Source: an uncultured Oscillibacter sp. (GTDB lineage: Bacteria; Bacillota; Clostridia; Oscillospirales; Oscillospiraceae). Taken from it: 64,000 bases of DNA. The notes under the pieces were generated by a model that had not been told where the DNA came from, did no database searches, and worked only from the letters and a program-made list of their open reading frames with translations. A program made the translations under genes and the position numbers. The DNA lies in NCBI GenBank assembly GCA_910585245.1, contig CAJUCO010000008.1, positions 13,048 through 77,047 of the forward strand. Reading direction: 5' to 3'. This document shows, piece by piece, positions 51,259 through 60,129 of this stretch (its first letter is position 1; the number at the start of each line of letters is the position of its first letter).

Positions 51259-52677
51259 TCAACCTATTTTTGCCCGGGCCCGCAGAGCGGCAATCTCCTC
51301 CTTCATCTCCGCAATCAGCTTTGCCAGCTTCTCCTCACACTCCTCCTCACTGTAAGCGTAGACGTTCCGGGCCATGCGTTTCCCGTTGACTTTCGGGGAA
51401 TAGCGCCCCTCCCATAAGTGGTCATTGATCTGTGTGACGCAGCCTGTCCCTGGCTTGCGGTACTTTCCTTTGACGGCCTGGAAGGTGCTCCGGGCTGGCT
51501 TCTTCTGGACCGCCAGTTCTGGTTGAGGTTCCACCCTTGCAATGGCCCGGTCAATTTTGGCCGCCGCCGACTGCCGCATCTCGTCGGTGACGTGGGCGTA
51601 CACGTTCAGCGTGGTGGCGCTGGAGACATGGCCGATAACAGCGGACAGGGTTTTGATGTCCATACCGTGTTCCAGGGCGTTGGTGGCGAATGTGTGTCTA
51701 AGGTCGTGGAAGCGGACGTGCTTACAGTCCGCCCGCTCCAGGACGATGGCCAGCTTCTTACGAACCGCTGTGGGGTCCAGAGGGGAATTTTCTTTTCTTG
51801 GCGAGGGGAACATCCACGGAGAATTGATGCCCTGCCGATAGTTTTTCAGAATCTCCAGGATGGGCGCCGGAAGGATGATGCTTCGGCTGGAGGACTTGGT
51901 CTTGGGCTGGGTAACCGCCAGCGATCCTTTCACCCTCTGCACTTGCCGCTCGATCCGCAGTTCTCCCGTCCGGAAATCCAGGTCATCCCACCGGAGGGCC
52001 AGCAGTTCTCCGCGGCGAAGTCCGGTGGACAACTCCAGCAGGAGCAGTTCATAGCAGTCATTTTCTTTCGCCTGGATCAGCAGCCGCTGCATCTCTTCCT
52101 GGGTCAGTACCTGCATCTCTTTGGGGTGAGTCGTGGGGGCTTTGCAGGCGAGAGCGGGATTTTTCAGAATCAGCCCTTGGGCTGCCGCCCTGTCCAGCGC
52201 CACCCGGCAGGTCACATGACAGCTTTTCACCATGCGGTCCGAGAGACCGGGGCCGTATTCCTCTTTGCGCAGGAGCCGCCCTCTCTGTTTGAGCCGGATA
52301 TAGAACTGCTGGAGGTCGCCGGGGGTGAGCTTAGCCAGCGGAATATGCCCCAGCTCCGGGATGATGTGCTGGTAGATACGGTTTTCGTAGTCCGCCTGGG
52401 TTTTGGGGCGAATCGCCGGCTTGCACTCCGTTTGATACCAGCGGTCCATCCAAGCTCCGAAGGTCATGTCCGCCTTGGGTCGTTCCGGTTCCGCACCCCT
52501 GATGCTGTCCCGCAGCGCCTTGAGTTTTTCCTCACACTCCCGTTTGGTCTTAGCCAGCACATTTTTTGTTTTGGGCAATCCCTTCTCGTTGCGCCCAATG
52601 ACGTATCTGCCTTCCCAGCGGCCATCCTTCCTCTTATGGATGCTGCCGTCCCCGCGGCTGCTCTTTCGCTTTGCCAT
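51259..52677 (-). CDS. tyrosine integrase with arm-type domain at both ends
   Basis: The 472-residue recombinase has an N-terminal AP2-like arm-binding domain (GDGSIHKRKDGRWEGRYV), a SAM-like core-binding region and a catalytic domain with TGLRRGELLAL, HDLRHTFAT, an IGH box and the Tyr of LNVYAH. Unusually, residues ~410-465 repeat the arm-type pattern (GCVTQINDHLWEGRYS, then EEECEEKLAKL). AAGGAGG lies before the ATG. It is the gene next to tRNA-Val and starts 12 bases after the second integrase. Both are probably needed for, or compete in, integration. Confidence 0.92.
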   Translation of the reverse strand: MAKRKSSRGDGSIHKRKDGRWEGRYVIGRNEKGLPKTKNVLAKTKRECEEKLKALRDSIRGAEPERPKADMTFGAWMDRWYQTECKPAIRPKTQADYENRIYQHIIPELGHIPLAKLTPGDLQQFYIRLKQRGRLLRKEEYGPGLSDRMVKSCHVTCRVALDRAAAQGLILKNPALACKAPTTHPKEMQVLTQEEMQRLLIQAKENDCYELLLLELSTGLRRGELLALRWDDLDFRTGELRIERQVQRVKGSLAVTQPKTKSSSRSIILPAPILEILKNYRQGINSPWMFPSPRKENSPLDPTAVRKKLAIVLERADCKHVRFHDLRHTFATNALEHGMDIKTLSAVIGHVSSATTLNVYAHVTDEMRQSAAAKIDRAIARVEPQPELAVQKKPARSTFQAVKGKYRKPGTGCVTQINDHLWEGRYSPKVNGKRMARNVYAYSEEECEEKLAKLIAEMKEEIAALRARAKIG

Positions 52678-52689
52678 AAGCTCACCTCC

Positions 52690-53841
52690 TTAGAGAATAT
52701 CCTGTATGAAGTCGCCCACGACCTGGGCGGCATGGCGCTGCATGTCTCCCGTGACGTGGGCGTAGGTGTCCAACGTGAAACTGGCCTTGGTGTGTCCTAA
52801 GATACCGGACAGGGTCTTGGCGTCCACTCCTCCAGCCAGAGCGTGGGTCGCGAATGTGTGACGAAGATCATGGAAGCGAATATCGGGCAATCCCGCCTCT
52901 GCCAGAAGCTTCTTCAACTGCCGGTAGGCTCCCGCTGGATGGGTAGGTTTCTCAGGATTTAATAAATCGGGAAATATCCACTCCGTCAGTGCGGTTTCTT
53001 TCCTCTTTTTCAGAAGCTGGATCGTACTGTGGGGCAGCAGGATCGTCCGCTTCCCGGCGTAGGTTTTGGTGTCCCCCGCTTCCAGCGTGCCGCCCTTTCC
53101 GGAGCGGATGGTGCGGCAGATTTTCAGCGTCCCAGCTTTGCTGTCGAAGTCCTCCCATTTGAGACCGCACAGCTCACCCCGGCGCAGACCTGTGGTCAGT
53201 TCCGTGTAGAAGAAGTCATGCCAGAGGTTATCCCTGCAAATCGCTGTCATGAGGATGTCCAACTGTTCATTGTTGAGAATGTGCTTCGATTTGTTTGACA
53301 CCTTGGGCGGCATCACCTGACTGGCAGGGTTGGCGGGTAGCAGACCTTCCGCTTCAGCTGTTTTCAGCGCATGGTGAAGGATGGTATGAATGCCATGCAC
53401 GGTGGTCGGCGAAAGTCCGGGGTGATTGCTTTGCCCCTTGGCAATCCGTCCACGCTCCAGAAGAAACGTATACAGGTCATTCAAATCAGCCGGAGTGATT
53501 CTTGTCAACGGTTTCTGCCCCAGATAGGGTTTGACATGATTGTTGATGTCCCGCCGGTACCCTTCCAGGGTGTGACTGCGAACCGTTCCCCTCATGCGCT
53601 CGTCCAACCATTTGTCCAGCCACTCTGAGAGAGACATCCTGCTCTGCTCTGTCAGCTCAACCCCCCGGTAGGTGTCGATGTTCTGGTGGAGCTTGGCGGT
53701 CAGCTCTTTCTGGGTGTCGGCGTAGATATAGCGGAAGATGGAATCGCCGTTTTCCTTGTGGCCCACCACGATGCGGCCCTCCCAGCGGCCGTCATCCCGT
53801 TTGCGCACCATGCCGTCGCCTGATGGTCTGCGCTTTGCCAT
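52690..53841 (-). CDS. second tyrosine integrase
   Basis: The 383-residue recombinase has the same layout as its neighbour without the C-terminal extension: GDGMVRKRDDGRWEGRIV at the N-terminus, then TGLRRGELCGL, HDLRHTFATHAL, LGHTKASFTLDTYAH. All catalytic residues seem intact. GGAGGTG precedes the ATG at 53841. The two integrases are similar but not recent copies. Confidence 0.92.
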   Translation of the reverse strand: MAKRRPSGDGMVRKRDDGRWEGRIVVGHKENGDSIFRYIYADTQKELTAKLHQNIDTYRGVELTEQSRMSLSEWLDKWLDERMRGTVRSHTLEGYRRDINNHVKPYLGQKPLTRITPADLNDLYTFLLERGRIAKGQSNHPGLSPTTVHGIHTILHHALKTAEAEGLLPANPASQVMPPKVSNKSKHILNNEQLDILMTAICRDNLWHDFFYTELTTGLRRGELCGLKWEDFDSKAGTLKICRTIRSGKGGTLEAGDTKTYAGKRTILLPHSTIQLLKKRKETALTEWIFPDLLNPEKPTHPAGAYRQLKKLLAEAGLPDIRFHDLRHTFATHALAGGVDAKTLSGILGHTKASFTLDTYAHVTGDMQRHAAQVVGDFIQDIL

Positions 53842-53844
53842 TTG

Positions 53845-54141
53845 TTATTCACCTCCGGTTCTGATATTGCCGTCGTTGTCGTCCATGCACTCCGCCATCA
53901 GCCTGACACCGAGTCGAATGCCCAGGATGAAATTCTCGGTCGCTGTGATGCTGTTGATCTCATGCTGTGACCGGATGAGTTTTGTTAGAATCGTTTGCTC
54001 AGTTTCACCGAGCTGTTCCATAAGCTGTTTTTCGCAGCTGGCGACACGAGCTACCGCCTTCTCCATCTCTGAACCAGGTGTTATCCTCTGCTCATTAGGT
54101 GTAATGTTGCCGTAGTAGAGATCTTCCAAGGTTTTTCTCAT
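53845..54141 (-). CDS. DUF6809-like small protein
   Basis: The 98-residue protein starts MRKTLEDLYYGNITPNEQ, a pattern I associate with DUF6809 proteins of gut mobile elements. The rest is helical and coiled-coil-like (EMEKAVARVASCEKQLMEQL). The ATG at 54141 has AAGGAGG upstream. It lies 3 bases before the integrase gene and is probably part of the same transcript. The role is unknown; it may assist recombination or replication. Confidence 0.7.
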   Translation of the reverse strand: MRKTLEDLYYGNITPNEQRITPGSEMEKAVARVASCEKQLMEQLGETEQTILTKLIRSQHEINSITATENFILGIRLGVRLMAECMDDNDGNIRTGGE

Positions 54142-54275
54142 TTTACCCGCCTCCTTATCAGCAACACACAATACCCTAACCCCGTTTAAATAGCTATGGC
54201 TTTGGAGAAGAGTTATCAAAAACTTATCATTTGAGAACTGCCGATTCTCTTTGTAAACAGTGGTGCAGTTGACAG

Positions 54276-56021
54276 CTACCCCATCGCCATCGTCTGGCAC
54301 TGGGCCTGCTCCTCGTGGTCATCCGCCTTGTGACCCATAGCGACCTTCTTCTCTCTGAGTTGCGCCAGCCGCTTTCGGTCGATTTGGATTCCGCCGGGGA
54401 TGGAGAGCGGTGGTACCTGGTCCTGAAAAATATGGCCCATGTGATGAAGCAGTCGAGTGACCAACAGCATGACCGAGGGAGGCTTCAGACTGTTCCAGCG
54501 GTCCAGGAAAAACTGAGCGTATTCGTTGCCCTGCGCGGCGGACTGTGAGAACCAGTAGTGGGCCTGCGTCTGATTTTGCCTGTCCAGATACAGCTTACCG
54601 AGAGCGTATTGGGCAAACTGGTTTCCGGTCTTGGCTGACTGGGTGAGGTACTCCTGTGCTTTGGCGGAGTCTCTCTCCACGATCTCACCCTTGAGATACT
54701 CTTTGCTCAGACGGTAGGCGGCGCAGTCACTCCCATGGTGGGCGGCATACTCTAACCATTGGATTCCCAACTCGGCGTCGTGCACTTCCGCATCGTCGGT
54801 GAGGTACAGTTTACCCAGAGCGTACTGCGCTGGCACATGACCCTGACGGGCCGACTGGTCGAACCAGTATTGGGATTCGACACTATCTGGAATCAGAACC
54901 GGGCCATCCCGGTAGAGTCTGCCAACAAGATACTGCGCGTCAGAATTACCCTTTTTGGCCATGCCCAAGAGTTGAGCTGCCGCTTCATCCCTGTCACCCA
55001 TCGGGGCGGTGTCATCCTGTGTAACCATCCATAGCTCCCAACAGTCGTGTGATAGGTCGGAGGTGAGTTCCTGCTTCTCCATCTCCTCATCCTCGAAAGC
55101 GACTTTGCCCATGCGGATGTTCTCTGCTTCCTGAATGACCGCGTTCTTGATGGAACAGAAATCCTTCTGTTGAGACAGCGGTGGACGTTGGCGCTCTCGC
55201 TCGGAATAGAAATCCTTGATCTGACATTGGAGTTCCCACCACATTTGATAGCACTCGTTGATAGCAGGCAATTGTTCCAGCTTGTCAACGATTTCGTCTA
55301 CGGTTTTCTTCACGGCTTTGGGGAGGTAGCCGTAGGTTTTCTTACCTGTCACTGTTTCCAACTGAGCGGCCAGTGTTACCATCAACGACTCCACTTCAGG
55401 GTGGTTGCCGAGGTTGATCTTCATTTCCTGCGCCAGGGCTTTCATTTCTTCTCTGGCCCTGCGCACCAGTTCATCTCTGGAGGAAGACTTCTGCTTGTAG
55501 GTGTGGAGCATCTCCTGCTTGAAAATGTCGTTGGTCAGCGCAGACTTGATTTTTCGGATACCATCCTTGGAGAGGTAGGCCTGCCCCGGCTTCACCGACC
55601 ACGCCATCATGTGGATGTGGGGGTGGCCGCCCTCGTCGTGAAAGGCGGCGTACCAGCGAAAGTCCTGCGGCGGGATGTTCATAGCGGCGGCGATTTGGTT
55701 GCGGTGAGCTCGGATCAGGTTGCGCCACTGCGCGGCGTGATTATACCCCAGCCGCTCGGCATCCTCCCGCTTGAGGGAAATGACGTGTGTCCAGATGTTG
55801 CCGGGGTACTCGTTCAGTTCTTTCACGGCGGCGTCCATATCCACTCGGTCATCGTCACCGAAGAGACCGTGGGAGCGAGGCCGCTCCGCCATGTACTCCA
55901 TGTAGCCGGCGGGCAGCAGCTCCACGCCCTCGCGGGTGCCGATGTACTTCAGGTAACCTCCCGGACCACCACCAACGCCGCCGCCCTTGATGTAGGGGCT
56001 CTTAACGATCAGCCTGGCCAC
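54276..56021 (-). CDS. MobP3-like relaxase fused to Sel1-like repeats
   Basis: The 581-residue protein has an N-terminal relaxase domain of about 210 residues with the metal-binding FHDEGGHPHIHMMAW (His128, His133, His135, His137), typical of MobP-type proteins that nick DNA at an origin of transfer. Residues ~345-500 form Sel1-like helical repeats (DAQYLVGRLYRDG, PAQYALGKLYLTDD, FAQYALGKLYLDRQ), a protein-binding scaffold. The start is GTG at 56021 with AGGTGA upstream and overlaps the end of the RHH gene. It makes the element mobilisable; no type IV secretion genes are seen in the window. Confidence 0.85.
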   Translation of the reverse strand: MARLIVKSPYIKGGGVGGGPGGYLKYIGTREGVELLPAGYMEYMAERPRSHGLFGDDDRVDMDAAVKELNEYPGNIWTHVISLKREDAERLGYNHAAQWRNLIRAHRNQIAAAMNIPPQDFRWYAAFHDEGGHPHIHMMAWSVKPGQAYLSKDGIRKIKSALTNDIFKQEMLHTYKQKSSSRDELVRRAREEMKALAQEMKINLGNHPEVESLMVTLAAQLETVTGKKTYGYLPKAVKKTVDEIVDKLEQLPAINECYQMWWELQCQIKDFYSERERQRPPLSQQKDFCSIKNAVIQEAENIRMGKVAFEDEEMEKQELTSDLSHDCWELWMVTQDDTAPMGDRDEAAAQLLGMAKKGNSDAQYLVGRLYRDGPVLIPDSVESQYWFDQSARQGHVPAQYALGKLYLTDDAEVHDAELGIQWLEYAAHHGSDCAAYRLSKEYLKGEIVERDSAKAQEYLTQSAKTGNQFAQYALGKLYLDRQNQTQAHYWFSQSAAQGNEYAQFFLDRWNSLKPPSVMLLVTRLLHHMGHIFQDQVPPLSIPGGIQIDRKRLAQLREKKVAMGHKADDHEEQAQCQTMAMG

Positions 56022-56440
56022 TGGTCATCACCTGCTCCATCGTCCAGTTGCTCCCTGGCTTTTTGTTCGAAGGTCAGCAGACCGTTGGTGGCCTTCACAT
56101 TCTTCACACTGTCTGAGCGCAGCTTCCGCAGGTAGTCCGCATCCAACTGAATGCAGTCGAGGACGGCGCTTATGCCCATGTCCATCTCTACAGCCAGCTT
56201 GTAGAAAAGCCGGGCCAGTCTGTCCTCGAACATTCCCAGCCGTCCGTCGATAGCGGACTGAATCGCCGTCGGTAGAATGCCGTTCACCTGTCCGGCCAGG
56301 AAATCGGCGTAGAAATTCACCGCTTTCACTACGAACTCGTTGCGGCTCTGACAGTCATCTTGTTTGTACCAGCTCTCAATTTTCCACCGGGTCACATCAT
56401 CCAGACGCAGCGGAAAACGGTTGTCATTCTTGCTATCCAT
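56009..56440 (-). CDS. ribbon-helix-helix relaxosome accessory protein (MobC-like)
   Basis: The 143-residue protein begins with a likely RHH motif (RFPLRLDDVTRWKIESWY, then SRNEFVVKAVNFYADFL) and continues helical. AAAGGAG lies 8 bases before the ATG at 56440. Overlap with the relaxase gene suggests that it binds the transfer origin and assists the relaxase. No family match is certain. Confidence 0.65.
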   Translation of the reverse strand: MDSKNDNRFPLRLDDVTRWKIESWYKQDDCQSRNEFVVKAVNFYADFLAGQVNGILPTAIQSAIDGRLGMFEDRLARLFYKLAVEMDMGISAVLDCIQLDADYLRKLRSDSVKNVKATNGLLTFEQKAREQLDDGAGDDQWPG

Positions 56441-56656
56441 CAAAATCTCTCCTTTTTTGCCCAAAGACATCGCCTCAATCCCTTGCGGCAACTGGGTTTG
56501 GCCTGTGGGTGACCTCAATTTGTGTTTTCCTCTTTGCGCATGACCCCACTTCCGTCCCCCGTAAACTGCCCGCACTGCGGGCAGAAGTGAGCAGCGGGGC
56601 GGCGCAAGACGCCACGCTTTTATCCTGCTTCTTTCCGTCCCCTCGTACACTGGCGT

Positions 56657-57412
56657 TCAACTGGTGCACAGCAGCTTGCACTGTTGGGGCGGGTCAGGTG
56701 CTGCCGGAGCGGAGCCCGGGGCACACAGGGCCGCTCTGGGGTGACAGCGGTCGTATTCCGCTTGCTGTCGGAGGACACGTCCGCGCTCTGCATCCAACTC
56801 CAGTTGATGTAGCTGCCGCTGATGGAACGCATCCATCGCCGCCCGCACAGGCAGGATGGTGTAGAGGTTGTTGCCCTTCCACTTCATTCCGCGCTTGTCG
56901 AAGTAGCTGCTGGGCTCCACAGTGATCAGTCCCATTTCCAGGAGGGTACTAATACTTTTCATTGCGGTGTTCTTAGAGATTCCGATTGCCACAGCGATGG
57001 TGTTGTAGCTTGGGTGGCAAGTGTGTGTCCGCCGGTCCTCGATCAGCAGCAGATAGGCGTAGACCATAAACGCAGAGGGTGAGAGATTCAGCAGAAACAC
57101 CTCGTTGGGCAGAGTGAAAAATTTTTCGCTGGTGATGCACTGAACGTCCAGCGCAAGAGACCGTTCAGCCGTAACGAGTTCTTTGTCAACCAGAGTCTCC
57201 AGATATTTTTTCACTGTACTTGCCGTCATGTGGACGCCTGCTGCGATTATCTCCGGAGTGAGTGCGCTGGGAGCGCGGCGATAGCAGAGGTAGGAAAAAA
57301 TTGTGAATTCAACCGGCTTGAGTTTGTACTCCCACACTGCGTTGGGTACGGCGAAACGATAGTGCCGCGGGTTACGGCGAGGCCACCCGATAGGCGTTGC
57401 TCGCCGCCTCAT
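56657..57412 (-). CDS. double winged-helix protein, possible replication initiator or regulator
   Basis: The 251-residue protein has two winged-helix-like regions, one near residues 30-85 (VEFTIFSYLCYRRAPSALT, then MTASTVKKYLETLVDKEL) and one near 130-185 (HPSYNTIAVAIGISKNTAM). Tandem winged helices are found in plasmid replication initiators and in element regulators. GGAGGG precedes the ATG at 57412, which overlaps the excisionase stop. The arginine- and proline-rich tail is poorly conserved-looking. Confidence 0.65.
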   Translation of the reverse strand: MRRRATPIGWPRRNPRHYRFAVPNAVWEYKLKPVEFTIFSYLCYRRAPSALTPEIIAAGVHMTASTVKKYLETLVDKELVTAERSLALDVQCITSEKFFTLPNEVFLLNLSPSAFMVYAYLLLIEDRRTHTCHPSYNTIAVAIGISKNTAMKSISTLLEMGLITVEPSSYFDKRGMKWKGNNLYTILPVRAAMDAFHQRQLHQLELDAERGRVLRQQAEYDRCHPRAALCAPGSAPAAPDPPQQCKLLCTS

Positions 57413-57624
57413 AGCTGCGACCCTCCAGTCGTGTTCTGCTCCACCCACTGGATGAACTTCTCCTTGGGCACCACCATCCTGTTGCCGATTTTCAGCACCG
57501 GGAAACCCGATTTATGCATCAGCTCGTAGCCACTGGATGGTGATACGCCCAACACCTTCGCCACCAGTTCTGCATTGAGGAACAGCGGCAGTTCACTGTA
57601 GTCTTTGAATTGAGATATTTTCAT
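57409..57624 (-). CDS. excisionase-like MerR-type DNA-binding protein
   Basis: The 71-residue protein has the Xis/helix-turn-helix_17 pattern (LFLNAELVAKVLGVSPSSGY, KSGFPVLKIGNRMVVPKEKF). It would bend DNA at the attachment site and favour excision. AAAGGA lies before the ATG at 57624. It leads the minus-strand operon down to the integrases. Confidence 0.88.
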   Translation of the reverse strand: MKISQFKDYSELPLFLNAELVAKVLGVSPSSGYELMHKSGFPVLKIGNRMVVPKEKFIQWVEQNTTGGSQL

Positions 57625-57927
57625 TTTGTTTCCTTTCTGTAATTTTGTTGTTGGCCACGCACCGTACACCTTCCTGCCCCAGGTTTTCTGCGGCGTTCTC
57701 ACCCTGTTGGCACGCTTGCTCCGCTACGGAGGTCTTGGCGCTGCTTATCTCAGGGAGTATGAACTCCGGTGGTGGGTATTCAGTTGTTGAGGTGCAGATG
57801 GCAGTTGACTATTCCTTTCGGATGTGATATAGTCTACTCACCGATGCGGCTATCGTAACACAGTAGAGCAACATTGTCAATAGATAAAAATAAAATAATA
57901 GTCTATTTTGCGAGAGGAGAAATTCGG
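57625..57927. other. 303-base divergent intergenic region
   Basis: It separates the excisionase operon from the DUF6076-like gene. Two tandem plus-strand promoters are visible (57,805-57,833 and a weaker TTGTCA/AATAGT pair at 57,875-57,903), each overlapping an ATAGTCTA repeat. No clear minus-strand promoter is seen. Confidence 0.6.
57805..57833 (+). promoter_or_regulatory. promoter of the DUF6076-like gene
   Basis: TTGACT and TATAGT are spaced by 17 bases. ATAGTCTA at the -10 recurs at 57,898-57,905, a possible operator pair. Confidence 0.65.
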
Positions 57928-58683
57928 ATGGATTTTCCAAAACTGACTTTCCCGCTGAATGTGGACTTTGGTGATACAGAATATTGGGTTGGAGACCAGG
58001 GCCCATTTAAGTACGGTGCTGCGGTGACGGCGTTTTTCATCGGAGAGGATATTGGGCCTGTCTCCAACGACGGCATTCCTTTGATGCATGAGCTGGAGCA
58101 TCAGCTCCAGACCTTCGGCAGTCATCTCCAGCCCTATGTGAGAGAACGTGCGATAGATTCAGACTCCTTTTTCTATCCCGAGGAGCAGTCCGTCAGCAAT
58201 TCCATGTGCTTTGCCTTTCATGTTACAGGAACGAATACCGGAATTATGGCCGAGCGGTACACTTTTTCTTCTCTGCATGACTTCCTCTACGTGGAGTTGG
58301 GTAAGGCAATCCTTCGTGGCAACGCGCCCCGGCAGTGCCGTCTGTGCGGACGATGGTTCCTTCATGAGCAGGGAGACCGGGCGATGTACTGCGAGCGCAT
58401 TGCGCCCGGCGAGGAGAGCAAGACCTGCCGGGAGGCAGGGGCGCGGGTGGTCTTTGAAAAGAAGATTCAGGACGAGGAAACCTGGAAGCTCTACAAACGG
58501 GCGTACAAAAAATACTACGCCCGCTATATGAAGGGGAATATGAGTGAGGCGGACTTCAAGGCTTGGGCAACACAGGCGGCGGCTGACCGGGATGCCGCGA
58601 TCGAGCAGATCACGCCGGAGATCGACGCGGCGCTGAAAGCACAGATCATTGAGCAGCTACGAGAGAAACTGAACCGTCAGTGA
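57928..58683 (+). CDS. DUF6076-like protein with zinc-finger-like Cys group
   Basis: The 251-residue protein fits DUF6076, a family I know from gut mobile elements. A Cys group CRLCGRWF...YCER...KTCRE (residues ~152-185) looks zinc-binding, and the C-terminal third is helical with a YKKYYARYMKGNMSEADFK stretch, similar to CGNR-type or phage-integrase-associated zinc-finger proteins. GAGGAG precedes the ATG. It is divergent from the excisionase operon. Function unknown. Confidence 0.7.
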   Translation: MDFPKLTFPLNVDFGDTEYWVGDQGPFKYGAAVTAFFIGEDIGPVSNDGIPLMHELEHQLQTFGSHLQPYVRERAIDSDSFFYPEEQSVSNSMCFAFHVTGTNTGIMAERYTFSSLHDFLYVELGKAILRGNAPRQCRLCGRWFLHEQGDRAMYCERIAPGEESKTCREAGARVVFEKKIQDEETWKLYKRAYKKYYARYMKGNMSEADFKAWATQAAADRDAAIEQITPEIDAALKAQIIEQLREKLNRQ

Positions 58684-58740
58684 GCGGGGCCCTATCTTTG
58701 TAGACACAGGTGCAGTTTATTTTGGTAAGGAGGATTTGAC

Positions 58741-60129
58741 ATGTCTATTCTTGGAGCAGTGATTGTCCCTCACCCGCCGCTGATCATTCCCGCAGTGGGA
58801 CGCGGGCGGGAGCAGGAGGTTCAGACCACCATCGACGCTTACCGGACTGCCGCAAAACAGGCGGTGGCCTGGGAGCCGGAGGTGCTGATCGTTACCTCGC
58901 CCCACCAGATCATGTACACCGACTACTTTCACATCTCTCCTGGCCGGGGCGCCACCGGGGATATGTCCGCTTTTGGCGCATCTGAGACAAAGATGGTTGT
59001 GGAGTACGACGCCCCGCTGCGGGACGAGATCGTCCGCTGTGGGGAAGCCGCTGGCCTCCAGGTCGGGACGCTGGGACAACGGGACCCGTACCTGGACCAT
59101 GGCACTTTCGTGCCGCTGTACTTTTTGCGGGAAGCCGGGGTGGACTGCCCCATCCTCCGTATCGGCCTGTCCGGATTTTCGCCGCTGGACCACTACCGGC
59201 TGGGCCAGTGCATCGCCCAGGCTGTGGAGAGCTTGGACCGCAGAGCGGTGTTCATCGCCAGCGGCGACCTGTCTCACAAGCCGAGGGACGACGGCCCCTA
59301 CGGTTTCGCCCCGGAGGGGCCGGAGTTTGACCAGCAGATCACCGATGCGATGGCCTCCGGGGACTTCCTGCGCTTTCTGACCATGGACCCCGTCCTCTGC
59401 GACCGGGCGGCGGAGTGCGGCCTGCGCTCTTTCCAGATCATGGCCGGCGCGCTGGACGGACAGGCTGTGGAGGCGAAACTCCTCAGCTATGAGGGCGTCA
59501 CCGGCGTGGGCTACGGGGTAGCTACTTTTGCCGTCACCGGCCCGGACGAGGACCGCTGGTTTGGTGCACAGTGCGCAGAACTGGAGCGTGTCCGTCTGGC
59601 AGAGAAAAAGGCCGCCGAGGACCCCTGGGTCAAATTGGCCCGGTTGTCCCTGGAGACCTTTGTGAAAACCGGAGAGCGGCTGGAGCGTCTTCCGGACGGC
59701 CTGCCTGACGAAATGACCGGCCAGGCCGCCGGGGCCTTTGTCTCCCTCCACGCCCACGGCCAGCTCCGGGGTTGCATCGGCACCACCGGGCCCACCACGG
59801 AGAGTGTGGCTTGGGAGATCGCACAGAACGCCGTTTCTGCCTGCGCCCGGGACCCCCGCTTCCCGCCGGTGACAGTGTCGGAGCTGGACAGCCTGGAGTA
59901 CAGCGTAGACGTGCTGGGCCAGCCGGAAACCATCTCCTCCCCGGCGGAGCTGGACGTGAAAAAGTACGGTGTCATCGTCTCCTGCGGCGGCCGGCGGGGA
60001 CTATTGCTGCCTGACCTGGAGGGCGTAGACACGGTGGAGCAGCAGGTCGACATCGCCCGTCAGAAGGGCGGCATCAGCGCTCGGGAGAAGTACACCCTGG
60101 AGCGGTTTGAGGTGGTGCGGCATACATGA
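58741..60129 (+). CDS. MEMO-AMMECR1 fusion (AmmeMemoRadiSam proteins B and A)
   Basis: The 462-residue protein joins a MEMO-type domain (residues ~1-265; metal-site-like SPHQIMYTDYFH, DHGTFVPLYFL, ASGDLSHK) and an AMMECR1 domain (~285-462; LRGCIGTTGP, ACARDPRFPPV). These two and a radical SAM enzyme form the AmmeMemoRadiSam set found in many prokaryotes; the reaction is not settled. AAGGAGG precedes the ATG. The stop overlaps the radical SAM gene, confirming the functional link. Confidence 0.92.
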   Translation: MSILGAVIVPHPPLIIPAVGRGREQEVQTTIDAYRTAAKQAVAWEPEVLIVTSPHQIMYTDYFHISPGRGATGDMSAFGASETKMVVEYDAPLRDEIVRCGEAAGLQVGTLGQRDPYLDHGTFVPLYFLREAGVDCPILRIGLSGFSPLDHYRLGQCIAQAVESLDRRAVFIASGDLSHKPRDDGPYGFAPEGPEFDQQITDAMASGDFLRFLTMDPVLCDRAAECGLRSFQIMAGALDGQAVEAKLLSYEGVTGVGYGVATFAVTGPDEDRWFGAQCAELERVRLAEKKAAEDPWVKLARLSLETFVKTGERLERLPDGLPDEMTGQAAGAFVSLHAHGQLRGCIGTTGPTTESVAWEIAQNAVSACARDPRFPPVTVSELDSLEYSVDVLGQPETISSPAELDVKKYGVIVSCGGRRGLLLPDLEGVDTVEQQVDIARQKGGISAREKYTLERFEVVRHT

